Shown: positions 1 through 10,439, counted from the stretch's first letter. The stretch: DNA of 64,000 nt from Carallia brachiata (GCA_021464245.1 JADCRB010000041.1:1703656-1767655); one strand, 5' to 3'. The notes: generated by a model not told the origin, from the letters alone. A program made the numbers and translations.

Positions 1-780
1 AACTAGTTATTTAACTTAGTGTCATCGGGCGGCTTATTTAACTTGTTCTCGATGCTGGTGAACAAAGTGTAGCTTCGACCATTCCCGAACAAGCAAGAGT
101 ATATTGAGTTCTCAGTTTCGTGGAAAAAATGCCCTCTGTTTAAAAAAAAAATGAAATGAAAAAAAAGAAAGGAAAACGGCCTTAGCCTTAGTCAAATTCT
201 TAGCTAATGAAATTGACGCGACATTGACATGAACTTATATATAATCACCGATTATTGCATGCTTGGATGTATTAGTTAACATTTGATTGTTTAAATTATC
301 TCTTTGATTTGTACTACTTCTAGTAGGTGAATTTCTTACTATTAAAAAGAAACGTGTTAACATTTAATATGTGATCAGCTAACTCATCAACTAACTTAAT
401 CTCTTGAGTTAACTAATTTCTTGATGCATAAATATGTACCGTGGATGGACCTAAACTACTATTAATATTTTTTTTAAAAATGAACGAATATTTAGATAAA
501 GCAATCCATGTGAAACATTTGGAGACGTTGCATACATATAAAGTAGTCTTAAATAACTTTGAAAAATCATTGTCAGCGAAGTGAACTAAACAAGAAGGGT
601 AAAATGTTATATCTTTTGTGGCTATTGTAACCGTCTGAATATTATTCCTCTTCTCAAACAAAAAAAGAAAAAAAAGAAAAAAAAATGCAAACCCTGATGG
701 ATACCACATTAAAAAGTCCTTTTTGAGAGCTCCATTTAATCTAACGCCTCCCCTTCAATTTTCCAAGCTAGTTGTCATAN
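1..780. other. AT-rich intergenic DNA, no gene seen
   Basis: I see no convincing coding exon on either strand. There are A-rich runs near 140-175 and 660-685. The stretch ends at an N (780), after which retrotransposon pol sequence begins abruptly, so the junction may be an assembly join and not a biological boundary. Confidence 0.6.
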
Positions 781-839
781 CTCCAATTTAGCTGGTAGAT
801 GTCAACCTTTCCATCGGTTGATTGAAGAAGGAAGGATGT

Positions 840-3357
840 CAACTTCGAGTGGGACGAAGCTTGCAGCAAAGCCTTTGAGAGCATAAAGAAGTACCTTTCC
901 AATCCACCAGTCCTGGGGAGCTCCAATTCAAGGAAAGTCGTGATTCTCTACATTTGCAGCGCAGGAAAGATCTTTGGGAGCCTTGCTTGCACAGGAAAAC
1001 GAGCAGGGAAAGGAAGTTGCCCTGTCTTACTTGAGCAGACACCTCTAAACGGTCCGGAACTGAGTTATTCGCCCATTAAAAGACCATGTCTAGCACTGTT
1101 CTTTGCCATTGACAAGCTGAGGCACTACATGCAGGCTCACACGGTACGTCTCATTGCCAGAGCTGATCCTGTCAATATATCTTATCTAGACCAATCTTGT
1201 CAGGACGACTTGCCAATGTGGGCAGTAATCCTACAAAGCTACGACATTGTCTATGTGCCTCAAAAAGCAGTCAAAGGACAAGCTCTAGCAGACTTCCTTG
1301 CAGATCACCCTATCCCATCCGATTGGGAGTTCACAGATGATCTTCCAGATGAAGAGGTCTTTTACATTGAGGACACTGCCACATGGACGATGTTCTTTGA
1401 TGGTGCAGCAAGGCGTGATGGTGCTGGTGCCGGTATAGTGTTTGTCACTCCTCAGCGACAAATACTACCATATGCTATCATACTCGGTGAGTTATGTTCA
1501 AATAATGTTGCTGAATACCAGGCTTTGATCATTGGTCTTCAAATGGCTGTCGATATGAAGATTCCAACTATAGAAGTCCATGGAGATTCCCAGCTCGTCA
1601 TCAACCAACTTACAGGATTGTATGATGTGAAGAAAGAGGGACCTTGCACTTACCATCAACTTGCTCGACAGCTAATGGATGAATTTGAAAGCATCACCTT
1701 GGAGCATGTGCCTCGACGAGAAAACACTCAGGCAGACGCGTTGGCTAACCTGGCCACTTCTCTTGCAAAGTCAGAAATCCAGGCTACAGTTGTTGCCGTA
1801 TGCCAGAAATGGATAGTGCCACAAAAGGATGATGAAGAAACTACAGCAGCCAACACTGTATCTGTACGTCTCGCGGAGGACGAGGACTGGCGTCAACCAA
1901 TCATTGACTACCTACAACACGGGAAGCTGCCCGAAGATCGTCGTCATAAGACAGAAATTCAACGACGAGCTCCCCGCTTCATATATCTCAAGGATGCTCT
2001 GTATCGAAGGTCTTTTGATGGAGTTCTACTTCGCTGCCTAGCCAATGAAGAGGCAAAACAGGCTCTCACTGAAGCACATTCTGGTGTTTGTGGCGGACAT
2101 CAATCAGGGCCTAAGTTGCACTTCCAACTTAGAAGGATGGGATACTACTGGCCAACTATGGTACGTGATTCAATTGAGTTTGCTAAAACCTGTCAAGCTT
2201 GTCAATTTCATGCGAATTACATACATCAACCACCGGAGCCACTGCATCCAACTGTCTCATCCTGGCCCTTTGAAGCTTGGGGTCTCGACTTAGTGGGGCC
2301 CTTGCCAAAGTCATCCCTAGGTCACCTGTACATCCTCGCAGCAACCGATTACTTCTCAAATGGGCTGAAGCCATTCCACTTAGAGAGGTAAAGAAGGAGC
2401 ATGTTGCCAATTTCATCCGGACTCAGCTGATCTATCGCTATGGAGTCCCTCGATTCATCATCACTGATAATGGTAAGCAGTTCTATAACAGCTTAATTGA
2501 CAAGCTCTGCGAGAAATTCAAGTTCAAGCAGTACAAGTCATCCATGTACAATGCCCCAGCAAATGGCTTGGCTGAAGCATTCAACAAGACCTTATGCAAC
2601 CTGTTGCGAAAGGTAGTCTCTAAATCCAAAGAGATTGGCATGACAGAATTCCGGAGGCATTATGGGCGTATCGTACAACTTACCGGACTCCAACACAGGC
2701 GACGCCATACTCACTTGTCTACGGTGTCGAAGCATACTGCCGTTGGAAACACAGATTCCATCCCTGCGCATGGCTGTTCTGGAAGGACTCACACAGGAGG
2801 AGAATGCTCGCCTACGTCTGGATGAGTTAGAAGCTCTCGATGAAAGGAGGCTCGAAGCACAACAGCAACTTGAGTGCTACCAAGCCCGGCTCACCAACAC
2901 GTTCAACCGCAGGGTCCGTCTTCGATCTTTTCAAGTTGGGGATCTTGTTCTTGCAGTGCGACGGCCCATCAACATGAAGCATCGGCCTGGTGACAAGCTT
3001 ACTTCCAAATGGGACGGGCCATACTTAGTGCAGGAGGCCTACACTCACAACGCTTACATGCTGTCAGACCAAGAAGGCGTCCGAATCGGCCCAATCAATG
3101 GTAAATTTCTGAAACAAATTATGTGTAAATATGTTTGAAAAAAAAAAAAAAAAAAAAAAAAANTTGGAGATCTTGTTCTTGCAGTGCGACGGCCCATCAA
3201 CATGAAGCATCGGCCTGGTGACAAGCTTACTTCCAAATGGGACGGGCCATACTTAGTGCAGGAGGCCTACACTCACAACGCTTACATGCTGTCAGACCAA
3301 GAAGGCGTCCGAATCGGCCCAATCAATGGTAAATTTCTGAAACAATATTATGTGTAA
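840..3357 (+). pseudogene. Tat-type pol fragment: gypsy RNase H, archaeal-type RNase H, integrase
   Basis: The protein trace runs through three frames. About 840-1320 is the end of RT/RNase H, with at least two frame jumps. At 1384-1770 an RVT_3-type RNase H shows its acidic residues in FFDGAA, NNVAEYQAL, VHGDSQL and TQADALANLA. At 2070-2220 is the integrase zinc module (HSGVCGGH then CQACQ). The integrase core shows LDLVGP, ITDNGKQF and GLAEAFNKT, consistent with D,D,E. A base is missing near 2356 and further shifts fall at 2640-2790. The C-terminal tail occurs twice around the N at 3163. Only the second copy ends in the expected GKFLKQYYV, with a stop at 3355-3357. As written it cannot make integrase. 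The breaks may be mutations or sequencing errors. Confidence 0.85.
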
Positions 3358-3366
3358 ATATGTTTG
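2936..3366 (+). repeat. 195-bp direct duplication across an N base (likely assembly artefact)
   Basis: 2936-3133 and 3164-3361 are almost identical. I saw one substitution (TTGGGGATC against TTGGAGATC) and one shifted base near the end (ACAAATTATG against ACAATATTATG). They are separated by an A-run and one N at 3163. Only the second copy keeps the pol reading frame to its end. Two overlapping contigs joined without merging would look like this. Confidence 0.85.
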
Positions 3367-3546
3367 AAAAAGAAAAAAAAAATCAAAAAAAAAAAAAGAG
3401 AGAAGAAAAAAAAAAATCAAAAAATCAAAAAAAAAAAAAAAAAAAAAAAGAAGAGAAAAAAAAAATCAAAAAATCAAAAAAAAAAAAGAAGAGAAGAAAA
3501 AAAAAATAAAAAATCAAAAAATCAAAAAATCAAAAAAAAAAAAAAA

Positions 3547-3581
<35 letters not shown>
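3364..3581 (+). repeat. A-rich low-complexity tract
   Basis: Nearly pure A, interrupted by repeated AATC and AGAAGAG units. The lysine-rich open frames here are composition artefacts. It lies just after the pol stop, in the non-coding 3' spacer of the element. Confidence 0.9.
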
Positions 3582-3583
<2 letters not shown>

Positions 3584-3599
3584 CGGAAGTCCCGATCTG

Positions 3600-3900
3600 A
3601 AAGTCCAAGCGAAAATCCAAACCCAAAAATCCAAACCCAAACACTTGAGCCCAATTCAGAAAACACAAAACCTAAGTCCAAAACCCAAACACTCAACCCA
3701 AATCCAAAAATCCAAGTCTAGAAGCCCAAACACTTGAGCCCAATTCAGAAAACACAAAACCTAAGTCCAAAACCCAAACACTCAATCCAAATCCAAAAAA
3801 CCCAAACATTCAAACCCAAACATCAACCCAAATTCAATTCAAAGCCCAAAACCCAAAAAATTCCAAGTTCTAAACACAGTCCAGAAACCAGGTTCAAAAT
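3600..3900 (+). repeat. C/A-rich tandem repeat, 89-bp period
   Basis: A block containing CACTTGAGCCCAATTCAG starts at 3642 and again at 3731, followed by the same run of short CCAAAnCCAAA units. The tail to about 3900 is a more degenerate version. Tandem repeats between pol and the 3' LTR are typical of Tat elements. Confidence 0.8.
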
Positions 3901-3950
3901 CCAATCCAACTCCTGGCCCGCATGAGTATAAACTGTGAACGGCCCAAAAA

Positions 3951-3957
3951 TATAAAA
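3951..3957 (+). promoter_or_regulatory. Putative TATA box of the homeobox gene
   Basis: TATAAAA lies 95 bases before the homeobox ATG (4046). With a start about 30 bases downstream, the 5' leader would be about 65 bases. It is not part of the LTR promoter, so the cargo gene may have its own promoter. Confidence 0.5.
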
Positions 3958-4045
3958 GCGACGGAGGGTTTGAGTCTGAAACTCAGCATCAGTCTCAATC
4001 GATCTTCACCACACACCAAACCTTTGCTCCTCTACCACAAGAAAG

Positions 4046-4665
4046 ATGAAACCAGTTGCAGAACCTCAAGACAAGGGAGAAGAAAGGTCACCCCGCACAA
4101 GGTGGCAACCAACCATGGCGCAACTGCAAATTCTAGAGGAAGTCTTCCACAACAATGGAGGTATTATGCCTAATGCATCTCAGATTTACCAACTTGTCTC
4201 ACGATTGCGCCCACTCGGGGCAATCGAAGGAAAAAATGTGTTTTATTGGTTCCAGAATCGGAGAAGCAGGAAGAAACCAGCACTGAGAGCTGATTTTTCC
4301 AAAGAACAGTCTGCTGTTCCGATGGTAGATCCCACCAGTACAACTTCGCCGTCAAATGAAGCAGGTCCGAGTTCTTCCACCGCAATAGTCTCTCCACGGT
4401 ATGTTCATCAAAGCCGTAGCCCATGGGAGCATGCACGCTGGTCCTGGTGGTCTTACGGAGTCAGCCAAGGGTTCATCCCTCTAGGTACTTAAGTCTAGGA
4501 GGACATTTTCTAGCAGAAAGGAGTCATTCCGGCGAAACTTTGCCTCTCTTTCCAGAATATTCCGGCAGCATCAACCAGCCGGAAAGCGACGTCGACGTTG
4601 ACATCAACATCATCGGCCCAGACGAGGTCGAGCTTGACTTGGAGTTGCACCTCGGGCCCCGCTAG
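4046..4665 (+). CDS. WUSCHEL-related homeobox (WOX) protein inside the retrotransposon
   Basis: Two exons, 4046-4398 and 4485-4665, give 177 residues. The 86-bp intron has strong sites (CACG|GTATGT and CATCCCTCTAG) and joining it restores one frame. Residues about 17-80 are a WOX homeodomain: RWQPT at the start, ILEEVFHNNGG, then EGKNVFYWFQNRRSRKK in helix 3. The C-terminal exon carries a WUS box TLPLFP (136-141) and an EAR-like LDLELHL (168-174), both known repressor motifs of the WUS clade. WOX proteins are nuclear transcription factors of stem-cell and organ patterning. It lies between the pol stop (3357) and the polypurine tract (5591), on the element's strand, with a TATA box at 3951. 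I see no disabling change. Without the intron it looks like a frameshifted pseudogene, so transcript evidence decides. The family call is strong; activity and cargo status are inferred. Confidence 0.85.
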
Positions 4666-4685
4666 GACGGCCGACAAGATAAGGT

Positions 4686-4751
4686 GCAACGACTTCCGCA
4701 GCACACGGCAACGACTTCTGCCACACACGGTAACGACTTTCGTGACACGCG
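4686..4751 (+). repeat. Three 22-bp tandem units after the WOX stop
   Basis: Units at 4686-4707, 4708-4729 and 4730-4751 share the core GnAACGACTT and end in CACACG or CACGCG. They start 20 bases after the WOX stop codon and may be 3' untranslated sequence. Confidence 0.75.
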
Positions 4752-4832
4752 TCAGCCGCTGCCTCTTTTGTCTCTTATGCAGGAAAGGGACGTGGATGGC
4801 CCTATCCGATTCTGCATACCTTTTTGACTTTT

Positions 4833-4871
<39 letters not shown>

Positions 4872-5590
4872 TTATTATTTGTATATATATCCTGCATGCC
4901 CGAGTCGTAATATTCACCCCTCAGCTCTTCTTTCTCAAAAAAAATGGCTAGTCTCTACTTGTCTCAGGAAGTTCTTCGATCAAGAAGTTGGAGGCGCACG
5001 AGCTAAGAAAAGAAGGAGTAGTCTTCTTCGAGGGATCCCTAAAAGCCCTCGAAACTCAATCTCCAACGCCATCGGTGTCATGGAGTTCCAACTACTCTCC
5101 TTAGTTCACATCTACCACAGAGGGATGAGAAGCTGCAATTATCCTAATCTTTCTTTGGATGCAGCGACGTACAGGGAAGTTCCAACTACTCTCCTTACGT
5201 CGAAGCAGACTTGGAAATCATCACTACAGTCAGTCTCTCTGTGAGCCGGTCTTGAAGTTCCAAGGTCCTGAGCCTTTCTCTTGGGGAGGTTGAAGTTCTT
5301 TGCCTACTGGATCATCCTCACCAGAGCTCTGGAACTTTAAGAGATATAAAAAATCCTTTGCGGGCTATGGAAGCTCGAACGCACCTGGAACCAGAATATC
5401 AATTTTTATATTGGCTGGGGTGCTAACTTTCTCAAGATCGTATCGGGTTCCTATTGTGATCCAACAACAGCAGCATGGTCAAAGATAGAAGACTCCAAGA
5501 TTCAATGTTCATCAGGACGTTTCCAAGTTTCAAACTGGACTTCAAGACTCGGTGCGGATCACGTCTGCAAAGTTCTTCCTTACCGACCCC
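4752..5590 (+). other. Non-coding 3' spacer of the Tat element
   Basis: Contains an A-run (4838-4867) and two copies of AGTTCCAACTACTCTCCTTA (near 5085 and 5178). Short open frames show no recognisable domain. Confidence 0.6.
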
Positions 5591-5605
5591 TGAAGTGGGG
5601 GCATT
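5591..5605 (+). other. Polypurine tract before the 3' LTR
   Basis: TGAAGTGGGGGCATT directly precedes TGTAAACA. A G-rich purine run abutting a TG start is the standard plus-strand priming site of LTR retrotransposons. It ties the upstream spacer, and so the WOX gene, to this LTR. Confidence 0.75.
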
Positions 5606-5617
5606 TGTAAACATTAA

Positions 5618-5649
<32 letters not shown>

Positions 5650-5670
5650 AAAAAAAAAAAAAAGTCAATA

Positions 5671-5870
5671 GTCGACTTATTCCTTTCGCATGTGTGCTTT
5701 CACACGGAAAAGTCGACTTATTCCTTTCTCACGCATGCTTTCACACGGAAAAGTCAGAAAAGTCGACTTATTCCTTTCTCACGCGTGCTTTCACACGGAA
5801 AAGTCGACTTATGCCTTTCACACGGAAAAGTCGACTTATGCCTTTCACACGCGTGCTTTCACACGAGAGG
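5671..5870 (+). repeat. U3 tandem repeats, five units
   Basis: Units start at 5671, 5712, 5762, 5803 and 5830. Each opens GTCGACTTAT and carries CTTTCACACGGAAAA. The fourth unit is shortened to 27 bases and the others are about 41-50. The repeats lie just upstream of the LTR TATA box, where enhancer repeats often sit. Confidence 0.85.
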
Positions 5871-5878
5871 GGAAACCC

Positions 5879-5886
5879 TATAAATA
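5879..5886 (+). promoter_or_regulatory. LTR TATA box
   Basis: TATAAATA follows the U3 repeats and precedes a GC-richer leader (GGCCCATGCCCC). The position fits the promoter of the LTR, with transcription starting near 5910. Confidence 0.7.
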
Positions 5887-6751
5887 GGCCCATGCCCCTC
5901 AGTTCAAAAACATTCAGCAAATCTGTAAACAGAAAAATTCAGAGAATTTGAGAAAAAAGAAAATTTTGAAAATCTCTCAAGAAAATTTCTCCTTTTCTTA
6001 CGTGCTTTTACTTAGCAGTATACTCTCCTAACTCCGTTTTGAGAGATATTTCAGGGGTAAAGCCCAAAAAATTTGCTGTTTCCATTTCTAAAGTTTTTTT
6101 AAATTTATATTCTTGGATCGTTCTAGATCTGAATTTCTGAGAATATAGAGTTAAAAATATCAAATTACTACAAATCCGGCTGGGATTAAGCCTCATACGG
6201 CCCTCAGCAAAATCCAGGCAGCTCATCCGAGAACAAGTCTCTTCGACCCTCGGTGAAATTAAGCCAGATCGGCTCAGATCAGGTCTCTGCGGTTCTTAAC
6301 CGTAGTCAAAACGTCCAAATCAGATCCGGTTTCAGTCTACCCAGTTCAAGAAAAAGTAGTGGAAATTATTTCTGTCAGGATCAAGCTCGTGCAGCCCTTG
6401 ACGGAGTCAAAAAAGGAACACTAATCGGAAGATCTACGGAGATCGACCCCACGTAAATTTTCTTTTATTTTTAAATATTTATTTGTAATTTATTTTTGTA
6501 TTTTTGAGTTTAATTGTTTTTAGGCTCGAAATTTACGCATTACATAGAGTCAAATCAAGTCATCAGTTGTTAATCTCTATAGCCAATGTGAGTTTAATTG
6601 TATTGACTAGCAAAGGAATTAAATTGAGTTGTTCGGATCAAATCAATTTTTGCCAACTTTGCAATTACTCCCTCGCGAAGAGGGTGTGATGAAGCAATAA
6701 TTCCGTTACTTATTTATTAGCATTACTTAAGACATACCCGAAAAATTTACA

Positions 6752-7059
6752 GACCTCATCATTATGGCTTTTCATTGAACTCAAATTTATACGTGGGAGG
6801 TTCCAATTTATGAGCACTAAGTAAGCAATTGCATGTGAAAGCGCAATTGAGTGCTTTTGTGTATGTGTTTGGACACACAAACTCATAAAGCTCATGATAA
6901 ATCTTGGGCCCAAAGAGACCAACAATCCAACAACACGAAAATCTTAATTTTCAGAGGTTTAAGCCAATGTAATCAAAATCGGATGAGTCATCAATTTCAA
7001 AAAAATTAATAGATCAAAGATTTAATCGGTATTTAGACTGGTAGAAATAGTTCTTAACA

Positions 7060-7103
<44 letters not shown>

Positions 7104-8239
7104 TTGATAAAATAACAATTATATATCACATATTGCTACAAATAATTTTAAATAGTTAAATTCAAATATTTTTAACCAAAAAAATATAGAATAATTTGTT
7201 GTATACTAATTTTTTAGTTTTGATAAGTAAATTATAAGTTTAGATCAAATTTATGATCAAATTCAAAATTCAAAATTATAATTAAATGTAAGATTCAATT
7301 ATAATTTAATTAAAGTGTGGGGTTAAATTATAATTTTTGGTATTTGTGGCTTATTTGTTTGATCGGTCTAACCATACCAATTTTTTTCCTATTTTTAGCC
7401 AATTTTGATCAATTCGGATAGATACTGAAAATCAGACATAAATCGAACAAAAAACTTGACCAGTTCTCAATTCAATCAATTCAACCAATCGATTCAGCTT
7501 GTTATAATAACAACCAAATGTGCATTGCTTAGTACTTTTAAAACATAGTATTTGAGTTGATAATTTAGTTAGTGATTTGATGTACTCCTCTAACATTAAT
7601 TTAAATTCAAGTCTATTTTCTATTTTTCATCCATTAATAAACAAAAATTTATGTTGAAAGCACGTAATTGAGTTTTTAACTCATTAACACAACAGTCGCA
7701 CGTAGTGATGACCTACTAGAGTTTAATAATACTCAAATAATATATTTTCTCTATAGAAAAAGCTCAACACGAATGACAACAACTGACTTCTGACTTCAAC
7801 TAATAGATGCGTTGAGCAATGTATTGCTGATATATTTTTTAACAAACAAAAAATGGTACCTTGAGAACATAACACACACTGCTGTAAGATCAATGATTCT
7901 TCTTTCCACACCAGTCAATGATGTCAAGGACTGCAGTCTTCGCTTGTTGACTCCGCAACTATCCCAAGTTGAAAGGACCTCAAACGAGAAAAACCAATAA
8001 AAACCAATTGAACCCAGCTTACTTTCCAGTGCAGACAGAGAACGTGCAGTTTCCTTTACTAGGCCTGCATAATTTGCCCTTCTGGCAAGTTTTGTCTATT
8101 TGTGGGTGATGTGAGAGCCTAATTTTTTTTAATAAAAAAAATATATTATTAATATATAAATTATTACGCTTATAAATAAAGACTATAGATACTTAAAAGC
8201 CCCCCTCTTTTTTTACAGGACTCAAAAGTATTCACTTTG
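6752..8239. other. AT-rich intergenic DNA
   Basis: No gene recognised. Contains a TA/TG microsatellite at 7060-7102. Open frames near 7720-8000 have no domain that I recognise. Confidence 0.55.
7060..7102 (+). repeat. (TA)n(TG)n microsatellite
   Basis: About five TA units followed by about sixteen TG units. A perfect compound microsatellite, probably length-polymorphic. Confidence 0.95.
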
Positions 8240-8475
8240 GAAAAAAGTAAGTGGCCGGGAAGAGAGAGACGCGGAAGAGACAGGAAAAATTTTTTGTGCA
8301 ACCAACTAGTTTTTTTGTGCAACGAGATGTCAAATTTGTGCAACAAAATTTGAAAATATTTTTCATCTATTTTTTCGTTGCACAAATTCAGCGTCTCGTT
8401 GCACAAAAAAAGTACCTGGTTGCACAAAAAAAAAATTTCGGTCTGCTCTGCGTCTTATTTTCCTGTCCACGTAAC
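8240..8475. mobile_element. Foldback element with six TTGTGCAAC motifs
   Basis: The left arm (about 8245-8349) and right arm (about 8375-8475) are imperfect reverse complements around a loop of about 25 bases. The inner arms each carry three copies of the palindrome-like TTGTGCAAC. Outer homology continues through GACGC and the AGGAAAA stretches. It looks like a MITE or an inverted duplication. I could not find a clear target-site duplication. Confidence 0.7.
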
Positions 8476-10439
8476 AGTACTCATTCACTTTTACTTTCCA
8501 ATTCCCACACTAGTGTTGATGCAGATGTATGCAGGACTGTTAGACAATATGACCATATTTTATTTTTCGATTGACTTGACTTATTCAACGGTGGAGAATG
8601 AGTCTCAAACTGTGTATATTTGTACCAAATCGTTTTCATTATAATTGTTCAAAACTGCACGGCAACATGGGTTATAATTCTCAAGGGAATAATGAATTAG
8701 CAGACTGTTTTTTTTTGCTATAATTTCCTGTAAGGCATGATTGCAGCACTAATAGCTAGCACATGCTTTGCATGAAAAAGGGGAGAAAAGACCATTAATA
8801 GGTTAAAAAGAATTCGGTTGCTATTACGGAGTTGCTGAGTATAAATTTTTATTAAGGTATTTAATAGAATTAAACGTATGTCTAATTTAATTATGAGATA
8901 AATTAATAATTTTTATTGGACAGTATGTATAGACTTAACTTATTATGTGAAAAAAAAAAATTCTTGATGACACGATAAAATGTCATCCTACATTTCTTTT
9001 TTTTGCTAAAACAACAAAAAAGAAGAAGAAGAAGAAGAAATAAGTGGATGAAAGAATCCAGAGGGGCTTAGGTGAAAGAGAACAAAGAAATTAACGCTTG
9101 CTCTTCCAAAAGATTTGCTAAGTCCTATTCAACATGCTTTAATGCTGTCTCTAGACCTCAAACATTCATTAATTGCAATGCAATTACATGCATGATGTAT
9201 CAAATCTCCAACAACCAACCCATTTGCTTCCTTAAAAAGGATCAAATTGTGATTAGTGTTGGTGGTGATAGCCAGCCAGGCATGTGAAAATCTGCTTTTT
9301 AAAGTTATGGAAAAAGCACAGCCATTAATGCAGATAGCTATGCCACCAAACTGGATCATCTGCTTTCTGCTTTTTTCCCGATTAGCAGAATGGTAGATGA
9401 TTATTAGTTTAATAAGGATTTGTCATTTTTATGGAAAAGTTATTTATGGCACTGTGATATTACGTGAACCTTTCAAGTTAAAGATAACATTCGATTGGAA
9501 ATTTGCTCAAAAAAAGATCATATTCGATTGGAAATTTGAAACCTTTTCATTTCTACATAAAAATTTAATTTGTGCTAGTGCAGGAGATGTCACTTGGAAA
9601 TGGCAAGGCATTCTTATGCTTGAGACATCGAACAAATGTAAATTAATAAATTTGATTCTACAAAGAGTTTCATTGCAAGAATAAGGTTAACGCATTCTAG
9701 ACACATACCAATTTTTTATTATCATGGCATTTAGACTCATATTTGTCATTTTTTTCGTGAACTGCAATCTTACATCCGACTAATAGTAAGATCTGTGTCC
9801 ACGACACCGTGTCCAACAAGTATTTTTTGATGAGTCAAATGTGATTTGGGGGGAGGGGCGCGGCTGTGGCAAGTGGGCCTGTTTTTTTCAACTCGAAGGC
9901 GATGCAAATGGGAGTTATGATTTCATCTCAGATGACATAGACGAGTGGTGTGGCATCCAGGGTGGATTTCTTTCAACTCACTGGTTTTTATTTTTTATTT
10001 TTTGATTCAGAATGATTTTTATTTGGTCATATTTGTACTCTTTTCCTTGGCTAACGAACAATTAAAGTTAAAATTCTCCTTTGTGGGGTTAAGCCTTTGG
10101 GATTTCTCTGCGCTTCTCGTCTTTGCTTTCTGCTCAGTGTAACCCTTTTTTTTTTTTTTTTTGTGTGTCTAATGTAAACTTTCTTTGAAGAGTATTATAT
10201 ATCAGCTTCCTAGGCTCCTGGCCGGCCCACTCAGATACGATACAAGAAACAAGAGCTCCAATTTTTGGTCCAAATAAAAAGCCGTCTCAAACTTGGGCCA
10301 GAACTGGTTTTCAGCTGGGTCTTGCGCAAGCGCCCATGAAATAGGAGGAATGCTATTGCACATCTAAAATGAAAATCCAAACAATCGATTAATTATGAAA
10401 ATATTAGGTTCAATATGTAGCAGACGAAGTGTAGACATT
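8476..10439. other. Intergenic DNA
   Basis: No gene recognised. Contains a GAA microsatellite (9021-9039), a short direct repeat ATTCGATTGGAAATTTG near 9488 and 9520, and T-runs near 10145. Confidence 0.55.

Larger units (their letters stand above)
781..6751 (+). mobile_element. 5'-incomplete Ty3/gypsy element, Tat lineage, with extra homeobox gene
   Basis: Seen in order: a degraded gypsy RNase H, a second archaeal-type RNase H, an H2C2 zinc-binding module, an integrase core and tail, a repeat-rich spacer with a homeobox gene, a polypurine tract (5591-5605) and a 3' LTR starting TGTAAACA at 5606. Dual RNase H domains and a long 3' spacer are known marks of the Tat/Ogre branch of plant Ty3/gypsy elements. 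Gag, protease, the RT palm and the 5' LTR are absent. The left edge coincides with an N, so part of the loss may be assembly. The right edge is a guess: TTTACA ending at 6751 mirrors the TGTAAA at the LTR start. No target-site duplication could be tested. Confidence 0.8.
5606..6751 (+). repeat. 3' LTR of the Tat element (right edge uncertain)
   Basis: Starts TGTAAACATT after the polypurine tract, followed by a long A-run (5614-5663), U3 tandem repeats, a TATA box and then R/U5-like sequence. The proposed end at 6751 rests only on TTTACA mirroring TGTAAA; comparison with another copy of the family would fix it. Confidence 0.65.

Noticed and set aside
3364..3600. Lysine-rich open frame
   Set aside because: It is a translation of poly-A with short interruptions; no start context or domain.
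4485..4665. Separate second gene, or a frameshift pseudogene end of the WOX gene
   Set aside because: Strong GT and AG sites at 4399 and 4484 join it in frame to the homeodomain exon, so it is better read as exon 2.
5671..5870. CRISPR-like array
   Set aside because: Five irregular units without unique spacers, in a plant LTR promoter region.
5690..5951. Repetitive open frames in all three plus frames
   Set aside because: They arise from the U3 tandem repeats of the LTR.
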